Origin: Verpa conica
Taxonomy: Eukaryota > Ascomycota > Pezizomycetes > Pezizales > Morchellaceae
NCBI GenBank assembly: GCA_033030425.1
Contig: JAUFSD010000003.1
Coordinates: forward strand, 1,488,001 to 1,552,000
Direction of reading: 5' to 3'
Length of the DNA: 64,000 nucleotides
Made by a program: the position numbers and the translations under genes
Shown: positions 1 through 10,050 of the stretch, in pieces
Layout: each line of letters starts with the position of its first letter
Position numbering within the stretch: the first letter of the stretch is position 1
The notes under the pieces: model-generated
Told to the model about the DNA's origin: nothing
Databases searched by the model: none
Seen by the model: the letters and a program-made list of their open reading frames with translations, nothing else

Positions 1-2175
1 TAAGCCTGGTGATGACAGGGCTAACCTCTCTGCAGACAGCTGCAATCTGACCCTCAGTCATAATATTAAATGTAACAACATCCGTTAAGCTTCCCCCTTC
101 CATATATTCCATCACGACCCACAAGTCTCCCCTATGGAGAAAACTATCCATGAAGTTTACAATATTCTTGTGCTTACTATCCTTCATAACAAGAATTTCG
201 TTAATAATCAGATCCTTCTTAGGTTGCTGTTCCAAATTCATTTGTTTAATAGCTACAGATCGGTTTGACCCAACCTCATAAGCTGTGTACACGCCCCCAG
301 AGGCCCCTTGCCCAATCTTGTTCAAACTGCGGTAAAGCTTTGTAGGATCAGCACTTGTACAAATAGCGTTCAAGCGGGTCACAATATCAATACTGCTGCT
401 AGGCTGTTTCCGGTTATGACGTCGCTGTACCGGAACTGGTCCCACATTACCCCCTTGATTTTGGTGATGATTTTGAGAGTGACTGTGGCTAAGTTGCTGC
501 TGATTTGTAGGTGCGCGTTGGGGCTCAATATATTCGGTATGTGGTGACCCATGTACCTGTGACGGATGGTGTTGCTGGAAATGGGACTGCTGGAGAACAG
601 GTGATTTCTTTGATTTTGCTGTAGCAAAAGCACCATTAGATTGATGGGCCCTATATGGATCTATAGCCCTAGGGGGTGATTCATCCCTAGGAGCCCGAGG
701 ACTTTGGTGTATTATGGGAGAATTGGAGTTCGGTGCCGATACATAATCATATTCTTCGTGTGGCTGATATGTATCTTGCTGCAATTGCTCAACTGGCGAC
801 TGAGTATAAGTTATCTGTTGCTGTTGAGGTGTTGGTGGTGCCGGTGGCCTTGATTGTATATTGTAAGGGTTTACTTGACTTACTTCCCGGGGTGGGGAAG
901 CAGGCGGTCGAGGTGCAGGGCGGCTAGGAACAATCGAACTTGTTTCCCGCGGGAGCCCAGGGGACAGCGGCCCCACAGAGCGAGATTTCTGGCCCTGGGG
1001 GATTGGTGGAGGTGCTCGAGGGTTTTCAAAACTATGCTCATGATTCGGTGGAAACCGAGGGCTTATAGGAGGACTCATTAAGGGCGGGCTGACCATCGGA
1101 GTTTGTACAGGGGTTGGGGGGCCAAGATGCGGAAGCTGAGTCTCACTTTCATGTTGCTGCTGAGGGATCTTCTTCCAAACCCCATCATCGCCTTTACCAC
1201 CTCTAACGTCACTATAGAATGCGACAATATCCATAACAGCTTGAGGATTCTGCTCTTGCTCCTTTTTCGTTATCCCGCTCTCCTGCAATAATCGCTGCCA
1301 TTCTTTAGGCAATCCCTGTGTAATGAGGAAGCAGTGAGCCCGGTGACCATATATACCAGAGGTAAAAGGGTAAAACGAGAGACTAATGGTTTGCATACGG
1401 TAAACTCCCCCGTGACAAAATTGAATCCCACGTGCGTCACATGAACTGGGTTGGTGGGGTTTGAGATTTCTACCCTTTTTGGTGACCCGAGCATGCTGTT
1501 CATGAACTTTGAAAACCCTGTTTTTGATTTCGCACTCGGTGGTGGCTGTTGTTTTACTTCATCCGAATTCCTCTTGGGGCTCATTGTGCCTGAGCTGGTG
1601 TGTGCTTTGGGGGGGCTTGGTGGAGGACCGCCCTTCTCACCCATAGTAAAGCTGTTTGACTGCCGTAGCTGAGGTCGCGCTGTTGTAGTAGTCATTTCTG
1701 TATTAGAGTGCACAAGTGGAGGTGGAGGCGCTCGCCGGAAAGTGTTCCGTTTGTTGGATTCGAGGGATGAACCTCCAGATGTTGACTCTTCAGACAGCCT
1801 TTCAGATACTGGGCGCGAGCTGATCCCGAAAGTGTTAAACTGTTGTGCTGGTGTTTCGCTTAGATATCGAAACCCTTCTTGCTGGAGTAGAGGTGAGGGG
1901 TTTTTTGTTTGCTCTAGAGAGGAGTTGGAAGAGGAGAAAGCCTGAGGATTGGGAGATGTGGGTGTCCGGTGATGTGATTTTCCATGTGTAGATCTAGGAA
2001 ATATTGGTGCGGACGGGGTCCTCTGGATCGAGCCCGAGGACCAAGACTTTGCGGAGGAACTTCCTTGTGATACAGAGTGCGGCAACACTCCAGTTTTGAC
2101 GGGAGGGTTTTTCGTGAGACGTCGACCGTGAGGTTTGTCCCCCGACGAGTGGGATGAGGCGCTTGCCGAGTGCAT
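1..2175 (-). CDS. ste20: Ste20-type p21-activated protein kinase, 5' part (3' end outside the window)
   Basis: Serine/threonine kinase activated by Cdc42/Rac GTPases, controlling polarity and MAP-kinase signalling. Exon 1 is 1399-2175, intron 1316-1398, exon 2 is 26-1315; a donor (GAG|GTTAG) at 25 suggests a further intron running off the window. The start is the ATG at 2175-2173. The first ~235 residues are Ser/Pro-rich and disordered. A CRIB motif follows ([14 protein letters not shown], about residues 237-250; the intron falls just after it), then [16 protein letters not shown] ~290-residue Pro/Gln-rich linker leads to the kinase N-lobe, with the glycine loop [16 protein letters not shown] and the lysine motif VAIKQMN. 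There is no PH domain before the CRIB, and the wording after it ([17 protein letters not shown]) is Ste20-like rather than Cla4-like. C-lobe and catalytic loop are not in view. Confidence 0.93.
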
Positions 2176-3831
2176 GGCTAGTTCGAATGACAGGACCAAC
2201 GAGAGCTTAGAACGACCCCAGCGATGATATTATAGGACTTTTTTTGACTGATAGACCTAGCCAGATGCTTGTATGAATTATGTGAGGTGGAGTTGGGTTC
2301 GTAACGGAATAAATTGCGAGTGGGCAGGTAAGAGAGGCGAGCGAGCGAGGGTCCGGGAGGGGGGGGGGGGAGCCTTGAGGCAAGTAGCAACAGGGAGGTG
2401 CGCTGGTGGTGGAGGGCCAGTATGTATGGGTATGGCTAGGTGAGTATATACATATAGTAACATGTATGGTGGGCAGCAGCAGCTAAGGCCGTGTGATGAT
2501 TGACTGATGAGAATTGACTGTGGATTATTCCCTGAGACTGGGAGACTCGTTCTTGGTATTAGTTTTGGCTGAACTGGGATCAATGCGATCGAGAAATTAG
2601 AGGATCGCGGCCTCTCTCTTCTCGCGACAAAGTCGGACAAGTTTGTTTTTGAGGGACGCCGTGGCCGTCGTTTGGGAGATGAAGGATCTGTGGAGGACGA
2701 CTGCCGAATCCCTTAATTCCTTTCTTATTTCCTACTTCTTGTTTTTCTTCTTTTTTGTTATTAATATATGTACTTTAAAGTAGATAGCGTTGTTTTAATT
2801 GCTTCCTCTTTTCTATCCTCCAGGCCTTTTTTGGTTTCTAGACTCCCTTCTGTTTCCCTTCCTCCTTCCCCCTCAGATGATAGTTTGCTCTTTGCTTCCA
2901 GGACAGCAACTTGGTGCAGGGCTTTGACAAGTCCCATCGTCGGCGCCATCGATTAGATATATACCTAGACAGTGTAGTTATGGTGCGGTTAGGTACCTTA
3001 CTCTAGAGCCCAGCTAAACTCAGGTACAGGAATAGTATAACTGGAATAACTGCGCAGAAAGAGGGACACCCACACCCCACCAGCCCTGGATTACTCTCTC
3101 AGACAATATTTATCGCTGCAGCAGGATCAGGAAGGGCAGAAAAACCAAAGCTGTAAGACGAGCGCGGGGAGTACACGGATACCGTCTCAGTACTAAGTCG
3201 AAACAAGCGGGAAAACGGATAGCGATACCTACAAAAGACATCTTACACGTCAAGCAGGCTGGCGACATGAGATCCGCAGAGCTGTCTTCTTCAAAGGCCA
3301 GGCTAACTTTAGAAATTACAAATTTATCAAGTAATGGCAGGTTGACCTTCTTGTTGCGTGTTGCATTGAGTACCTGTCCCCCGGGACAGCCCCGATACTT
3401 CTGTAGGCTTTGAACCCCTACGTAGTTACATGCACGTACTACATGTACATACTGCTACTACTCTTGGGAAAGTGCCGAAACTATTAACACCTTGCCCCAC
3501 GGCTTCTTATTTTGTTTACCAATCTTATGCCTTGCGTCCTGATAACACTAGATGGAGCGGGGAGCATACGTGTAAGTTGAGAACTGAACACCTTAAAGCT
3601 CGAGAGGGATTCTTGACCAGCAAACACGCCAAGTCTCTCATAATATGTGCAGTATAGTACTTGTAGGGTTTCTGGTAAGGTGGGATGCAAACTTAGAACA
3701 ACCGAAAACTTCTCTGGAATATCCCGGCTGCCTGGGATGGGGCACGGAGCGTTCCAACTTCCAACCTCCAGTATGCCAGAGCCCATGAGTATGTACTATA
3801 TCTAGATGTACATACATGACGGCCTCCTCTA
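2176..3831. other. Intergenic, leader region of the ste20-like gene
   Basis: No supported gene. The first ~500 bases upstream of the kinase ATG probably hold its promoter and 5' leader; they include a run of 12 G at 2359-2370. Open frames here on the minus strand are Pro/Ser-rich, have no family resemblance and look like leader sequence. The rest is unremarkable mixed-composition DNA. Confidence 0.6.
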
Positions 3832-3954
3832 CTCGTAAATCGCTGACGTTTGTGGAATGAACTACTATTACAAACCATACAAAAATATGCCAAGTCTATG
3901 ATTTTGTATGGTATGCAATATCAGCCCGTTCCAAAAACGTCAGCGTTTTACGAG
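3832..3954. mobile_element. Short foldback MITE with TA target duplication
   Basis: A 123-bp near-palindrome. The left arm begins CTCGTAAATCGCTGACGTTT and the right arm ends in the complement of CTCGTAAAACGCTGACGTTT; pairing continues with a few mismatches for over 50 bases, leaving a very short loop around 3890-3903. Both ends are flanked by the dinucleotide TA (3830-3831 and 3955-3956). Known biology: Tc1/mariner-pogo superfamily elements duplicate TA. Inferred to be a non-autonomous derivative of that type. No transposase lies nearby. Confidence 0.75.
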
Positions 3955-6214
3955 TACTCTAAAAGTCTACATATCTGGATTATCATTCTTTCATAGGCAG
4001 TGAGTGGTCGAGTGGTGGGGCTACAATAGGCATCCCCCACATCACCATAATAACCATCACATTGGAGGAGGAGAGCCCCGCACCTGACCCTTCGTTTATC
4101 GGGGCGCCTCCCTCTTTATCGCCGCCCACCCTCGCTTAATACTGGTCTTGTACAGTGAGCTTATTCTTACCTGTGATACGGGCTCCTTTGGCTGGAGGCC
4201 AACGGTAGAAGGAGGGCTGTGCTCCTGTTGGCCTACACAAATCAGTTGGTGACTACATATATTGTGCCGTGGTGGGAGTACTGTGTGTAGTTGCGCGACA
4301 GCTCCAGGCGGGTTGCGTGACAGCGCGTACCGATATTGAGTCTGTGGCTAATGGCTGTGGTGAGGGAAACAGGACGCGCTGAACACGCGTCTTTCCTTCC
4401 TTGTTCAACCGCCAGCCGACGCTCGATGACAGCTGAACCTCATCGCTCAAGTCTCCGATAAATTCCGCTGTACCGGGAGCGGAGCAGGAAGATGAAAGGA
4501 AGTTGCAAGGGGTAACCTGTCCTTGGCACATGGAACAACATCACGTCACGCTGATAGATACACATACTAAACCCCGTACAAACTAGCTGAGGCTCTCGTG
4601 TCTGTTTGACATTCTACAATGCGTTGTTCCTTCTACGGTTTCCCCACCTCTAGACACACTCAACACTTAGTATGCCTGACTTTCATCACAGTACATCACT
4701 CGGATATACAAAAAGATAAACAATAATAGAGTAGCCTCGGTTCTAGATTCCTATTACTCCATAGCCTGCTAGGTTCGTCAAAGTCAGGTATTTGTAATGT
4801 GTGTCTAATCCTTGCTCATTTGTTGGATCATCAATATTTCGCTGGTTCTAACACTGACAGGCCGTTGTCCCCTGGAGATATTGGCAAAAGAAAAGAGATG
4901 TTACCTTTAAAAACAACCACCAGAATAAATAACAAATGATCACTTATATTCCCTCAGGCACTCCCTCTCAATACTATAACAATGTTATTATCGGGTTATC
5001 TGGGCTCTTGTTGTCTAGGTACATTATTGCAACACAAGCCCTTATGAATGACGATTTAGATTCTAACTACATTCCTAGCAAGCGCTCTGTGCCTCTTAGA
5101 AGGCTTAGGAGGCCAGTTTCTTGACAATCTAGTGGAATAATACTGAGCACACCAAACCCTGTGCATTCTGACGCCACGACAATTGCCACTTGGTCTCACT
5201 CAGTGCCGGGGAGCCTTGGCGGAGCGGGGGAAGCTGGGATTTCTGGTTAGCGAGGTTTCTGTCGGTCAGGGATTAACTCTGGGTCATCCCAAAGCTTAGT
5301 ATCCCCCGAGAAATAATTTTCGCTTGGTACCCCCCCAACAGCTCCCTAAGACCCAAAAATCAAGGTGTTTACTACGATCTCTGTCAGTGATTTTAGGGTG
5401 TTTAGTGCTAGTATGAGTGGTTTATTTTGAAGGCTATTCTAGAAGATGCAAGAAAGCCTACAATCTGTCACTAAAGCAGGTGGCATCGGCTGTGACTTTT
5501 ATATATATAAAGGCTGGTCTATTAGGAAATATAGGCATTGATCAATCTTCCTTTTTTAGTGCGGGGGCACGGTCTATAGGTTGCACCCCTACCTATAGTG
5601 TATCCTACCTCAAGTTTAACTTCAATAGCTGGGCCTTCAATGATCACGGTTTCTGTGATCTATGATTTATAGTTGCACCTTGTTATAAGAAGCGCGAAGA
5701 ATTTACCTGATTTCGTTTCTTACACCAAAGGCGGTTTCTGTGTTGAAAAATCCGAGCAGATCTAGGAAAAGTTTCTGGAGAATAAACAGGCGAAGATGAA
5801 GCGCCATCTATATCCTTCTTTCCTGGGAGGTTTATCGGGTTTTCTTATAGCGAGATGCAACTGTATAAGTAGTATGGTCTCTCGTAGAGCTAATCCGAAA
5901 ATGCGCCGCTCAGGACTCGGAGGTCTGATTGGAATTTGATGTCCTCAATGAAGATATATCCTAGTAGTGGCCACAAAGTCCCCGCTCGCTAACCCCTGTA
6001 ACAAGTTATACAGTATATAAATTATTATTGGTCTTTCCTTGGGCGAGGTATGTACCTGAAGATCTATTCTCTTGAGAAGATACGTAAGATCCCCCCCTTC
6101 TAGGAATAGAAGTAGGGTGAGGTGTATAAACGAGTAGTTTCGCTGTAAAGTCTAATTTTTTGGTTAAGGTTTGTTGGTAAGATTTTGTTGATCCGTTGCC
6201 CTCTGTATTACATG
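3955..6214. other. Intergenic, no gene seen
   Basis: No recognisable gene, RNA or repeat in this 2.3 kb. Open frames near 4250-4530 and 5417-5665 lack family features, plausible splice sites and a coding look. Short C-runs around 5290-5340 are the only local oddity. Confidence 0.5.
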
Positions 6215-6361
6215 TACTCGGGTCAGGTAATAAGAACCTGAATATGTATGTATTATTCTCACCAACCGGTAGATGCCTTTTCTCGACTAGAGAAGTTTCA
6301 TCTAACAAAATGCCTGTATACTACACTTGTATTTTCATGTTCTTATTACCTGACCCGAGTA
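6215..6361. repeat. Perfect 23-bp inverted repeat around a 101-bp spacer
   Basis: The arm at 6215-6237 (TACTCGGGTCAGGTAATAAG plus AAC) is exactly complementary to 6339-6361. The arms are perfect, so the structure is either young or kept. It may be a small TIR element or foldback unit, but no clear target duplication was found. It lies only 77 bp left of a separate hAT-like element. Confidence 0.7.
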
Positions 6362-6433
6362 GTAGCTGGCTGGGCTGTGCTGGTTCTAAGACTACTTGTA
6401 ATCCTATATGGGCCGGTGTATACAAGTGGAAAC

Positions 6434-6853
6434 AGTTCAGTGTTCACAACCGTCCGGGGCCCCCGGTAGGGCCCTATAGGGGCCCCGCTGTAACCGTAGG
6501 ACTGGACGGACTATGAGCTATAGTCCGTCCCGGACTGCATTCTCCTGGACTACGGGGGACTATAGGGCCCTGTGGGGCCCTGTGGGCGTTTGCCAAGAGA
6601 TATTTTGCACCATTCTAGGGATAAAAGCATATAATATCCGCTAGAAATTACTGCCTAAGCAAGAGTAGGTAGCCATTTTGGGGTAAATAAACCCTAGCCC
6701 TGAGGTCCTGGCGCCTTGTAGGGCCCTATGCAGTCCATAGTCCCCGTTCCTTATGCCCTGGACCGCCCCGAAGAGAGGCTGGGACGGACTATAGAGTCGT
6801 AGGGCGTCCGGTCCTAGCCTCAAGACGGACGGACTGCCCCGTTGCGAACACTG
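6434..6853. mobile_element. hAT-like MITE with 8-bp target duplication
   Basis: A ~0.42 kb element. The left terminal repeat CAGTGTTCACAAC (6438-6450) pairs with the right end GTTGCGAACACTG (6841-6853) with one mismatch. The 8-mer GTGGAAAC occurs at 6426-6433 and again directly after the right end at 6854-6861; four extra bases (AGTT) sit between the left copy and the terminal CAG. Eight-bp duplications and CAGTG-type ends are hallmarks of hAT elements (established knowledge). The interior is GC-rich compared with its surroundings and full of sub-palindromes built on TAGGGCCCTA and GGACTATAGTCC-like words, so it can fold extensively. No transposase remains. Confidence 0.85.
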
Positions 6854-7503
6854 GTGGAAACCTAGTAGATACTGCTATAATAACACAACAACGTGTCTGG
6901 CTATTTGAATCACAGCTCAAATACCAAAGGGATTCCTCTAAACCTCTTAAGATGCTCAGGGCTAGGAGGTAGTTATTTAGGTCTTAGAAATATCTCTATA
7001 AAAGGAGATAAAGTAAGTGAGAAAGCTAGGTTGGGATTCAATTAGACCTTGTTTTCATTGACCTAGAAATATAGTGTCTGCGTCAAATAGTCAATTAGAA
7101 GATCTACATTACTCCTGGATAGGTCAATCAGGAGTTGTAGCTATATGCTGGTATGCTCTAATTAGAACCAAATATGACTATCATGCTAGATCACTCGAAC
7201 GAGATCTCCGGGTGCGGGTGATGCAAAAAGTAACACCAGAAGGCAATGATTTTTCGCCCTGAGATGCAACTCAGATAAGCTTTTATGCATAATCCTCATT
7301 ATTGCTGATGACTTTAGGTTCGTCATAAAGTGAATAGTGAATACGCGTCTAGCACCCACACGTGATAAGTGCCACTGGGCTAAAGTGCACCAGGGTCTCT
7401 GCCTAGCGGCTTGGCGCCATAGACCCAGCCACATCTTCCCCAACGTCAGCACTTCCTTGTTTCCTCCTTTGTGACCTTCTAAACTTCATCTTCTACAGCA
7501 AAT
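6854..7503. other. Intergenic, promoter side of the sft1-like gene
   Basis: No gene recognised. An open frame at 7074-7262 has no family resemblance. The last ~100 bases before 7504 should hold the promoter and short leader of the downstream SNARE gene. Confidence 0.5.
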
Positions 7504-7929
7504 ATGTCCGAAGCTTACGAACGAGAAAGGTATATATTCTTTTTATATATGCATTCGCTGTGATAGCATTTTAAGGTCGCGTTAATGTTGCTCTTTCATT
7601 TGTAGACAAAACAACTCTCGCCTCGATGAACTCGCCTCAAAGGTAACTTCTTTGCGGGATGTTACCATCAATATCTACGATAACGCCAGGGACCAGCACA
7701 TTATTGATGATTCTGTGCGCCTCATGCCCCCTACTTGTCGCTGTAGCCTGATCACTAACAACATAGCTAGAATGATCTGTTTCAAAACTTCGGTACCAGC
7801 CTGAAGCAATCTGCAGGCAGAATCACGCGGATGGCATCAAGTGGAACAAAGACACAGACACTCCGAATGGCAGCTATTGCCACTGGCACAGTGATTTTTT
7901 TGTACTTAGTATGGGGGTGGGTTTTTTGA
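7504..7929 (+). CDS. sft1: Sft1/Bet1-like Golgi Qc-SNARE
   Basis: Small tail-anchored SNARE for vesicle fusion in retrograde and intra-Golgi traffic. Exons are 7504-7529, 7606-7714 and 7771-7929; introns are 76 and 56 nt, the second with a CTAAC branch site and a GCTAG acceptor. The product is 97 aa, the size of yeast Sft1. The SNARE stretch runs from about residue 10 to 70 (RLDELASKVTSLRDVTINIY, then DDSNDLFQNFGTSLKQSAGR). One C-terminal membrane segment (MAAIATGTVIFLYLVWGWVF, the last 20 residues) ends directly at the stop. The split into three short exons hides it from simple open-frame searches. Bet1 is the alternative family member, but the IYDNARDQHIIDD wording and the length favour Sft1. 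Confidence 0.88.
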
Positions 7930-8513
7930 AGCGACAGCATGATAAGTTGGATTGGATATGAGTTAAAGGGTAGCAAGGGATAGGGGGGCAAGCGTTAAAG
8001 GGGTCCCTGTTATAGTAAACGGGCTTAGTGGCGGCGTTACTGGGAGTCTTTATAAGGGTTTTTGAGCATGCTCGTCTCTCGAAGCTGATATGGTACATGT
8101 AAATTTGCATTTAAGGTGTTTGTGAGAGTTGGGGTCTGTCGTTTTTGGTCATATTTTTGTATATCGATTCCCCCTTCATATATAGCACATAAACCTGATT
8201 TATTTGCATAGTAGCGGAGGTAAGTCTACCACGTTAGATGTAGCCTAGTCCAAACATTGGTAATTATCCCCCGTCTCTTTCTCTTTCTCTTTCGGCTTAG
8301 CACCTTTTGTCACTTAGTTTACTTATAACATCGTCCTTGCAGCTTCTCCGGCTGCCCCCTCTTGTATGTCTTTGTAGTGGTGATTGTATTCTGATATTTA
8401 GCTTTCCTGCTTCAGGAAATAAAACTATCCCTCTGGCACTCTTCCTAGATCACGCCCTGTAGCATATCACATTTTTGAAGAAAAACCCACACAACATAAC
8501 TCACACCACTAGT
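7930..8513. other. Intergenic between sft1-like and capping protein genes (convergent)
   Basis: 3' flanks of two convergent genes. Contains a short pyrimidine tract of repeated TCTCTT at about 8274-8293 and one TACATGTA palindrome at 8094. No gene seen. Confidence 0.55.
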
Positions 8514-9735
8514 CTATCTCTGAACCCCCCTCCCACCACCAATATCTACGCCGGAAGTCAGCACCGCCTTCCTATAAGAACGTCTGCCTTCGGAGGAAAG
8601 CTTACCCTGTCCTAATCTATAGCTCCCAATTTTATCCCAGTCGATCTTCTGCCTTGTAATCGGCAACTGTCTCCTTAGACTCTTGAAGGCCCCCTCACTT
8701 AGCGCGCCAAACGCCCTATTTAATTCTTCCTGGTATTTCTTCTCGGTCCCCGCAATTGTCCTGAGAATCTCGGATGCGGATCCAGAGTTAAGAGAAGTTT
8801 GCACGGGCTTTGTGGTCAAAAGGCGTACATTCCCATCTTCATAGTAATGAACGTCAACTTGAACTTTCCCAGTGAATTCGGAGGTTGAGGGAGTGAATAT
8901 GTAGTTTGAGCGCCAGCGACCGTTCCAGTAGTTTGAAGGACTATACTTGTTGCCGACGATGACGATGGCAACGGAGGAGTCATTATCGATGGGATAAACG
9001 CCGAATGCAGGGAGAGAAGGGTAGTGCTCTTTTACGTGGGGTTCTACATCGCGCAGGAGAGATTTTCTGTTTGAGCGTATATTAGCCTTTTTTCCTCTCT
9101 ATATAATAGGTAATAGTCCATGAAGGTATAGTGGTATGGTACATCAGACCAGCATTATGAGACTCAAGAACATATGACTGGACATTTGAAGCTTTCTATT
9201 ACCCACAAAGATCTATTAGCAATATCATCACCTTCCACCTCTCGATAGGATATACCTGTTTTGTATGATCGAACTCAAAGGAGCTCTGACTCTCGACATC
9301 GAAGAATCTTCCATCCGGTAACTCATTGTACTCACTGACGATAACCTATTCTCCTTTAACGTCCATCTACCTATCACCCTAGAAAAGTGTAGTAATAGCG
9401 AATTTACCTGCTGACTTCCACCAGGCAGTTTCGTAGACACAAGCTGCTCCTTATTGTACCTCTCAACCGCAGGACCTATAGCATCGAGGACATCCTTGTC
9501 GTCGCCTACGAGGGCTTTGACATCTAATCAAAATCAGCCACTTCCATCTAGGCCTCCCTGAACAAGAATTGTAGTATTTAAGCACCTGTAATCACGTCCT
9601 GAAGCTATCTCCCCGGGTAAGATCAGTTTCTGGCGTGTACCTCGTGGTATAGTAGCTGGTTTGGGAACCCACCTCTCCCGGTGGAGCATCTAAGATGAAA
9701 CTGGAGGTTGTTTCGATTGTCTCGGCAGCTGACAT
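8514..9735 (-). CDS. cap1: F-actin capping protein alpha subunit
   Basis: Alpha half of the CapZ heterodimer that caps actin barbed ends at cortical patches. Six exons: 9673-9735, 9586-9604, 9408-9523, 9256-9345, 9143-9195 and 8514-9066; introns are 60-76 nt. Product 297 aa, close to the family size (~270). Conserved stretches seen are TTSSFILDAPPGE at the N terminus, KLPGGSQQVIVSEYNELPDG, NVQSYVLESHNAGLIKSLLR, EHYPSLPAFGVYP, NYWNGRWRS, and at the C terminus RRQLPITRQKIDWDKIGSYR followed by LGQGKL. Exon 2 is a 19-nt micro-exon encoding LQDVIT plus one base; it is required to keep the conserved frame. The ATG at 9735-9733 is the only one fitting the family N terminus. The beta subunit is not in this window. 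Confidence 0.92.
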
Positions 9736-10050
9736 TGCGGGATCTTGTAGGTGTTTGAGGGTGTATGTAGAAGGAGAGGCGGAGGGTGGAAAGTGAAGTT
9801 TGAGGGAGGTGTTTCTGGTGAGGGGGGTGATAGATACTTAATTAGTCTAGAGCCCCACTATGTGCTTGGCAACAACGCAACACACTGGAGTCTTGGGCGG
9901 CAGCACTTAAGATGGTAGTTGTTATTCATAGTTATATACTCAGAAACAGTTAATTATTGTCTAGTAAACCATCGCTACCAATAAGTCCGCTCATTTCTAA
10001 ATTAGTACAAAGGTTCTAGTCTGCCGAGAGCTCCGTGCATTCAACTCCAA
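9736..10050. other. Short intergenic spacer
   Basis: Promoter side of the capping-protein gene and 3' flank of the next minus-strand gene. Nothing else seen. Confidence 0.5.

Noticed and set aside
2278..2640. 120-codon minus-strand frame upstream of the ste20-like start
   Set aside because: Pro/Ser-rich leader-like sequence, stop before the kinase frame, no conserved wording.
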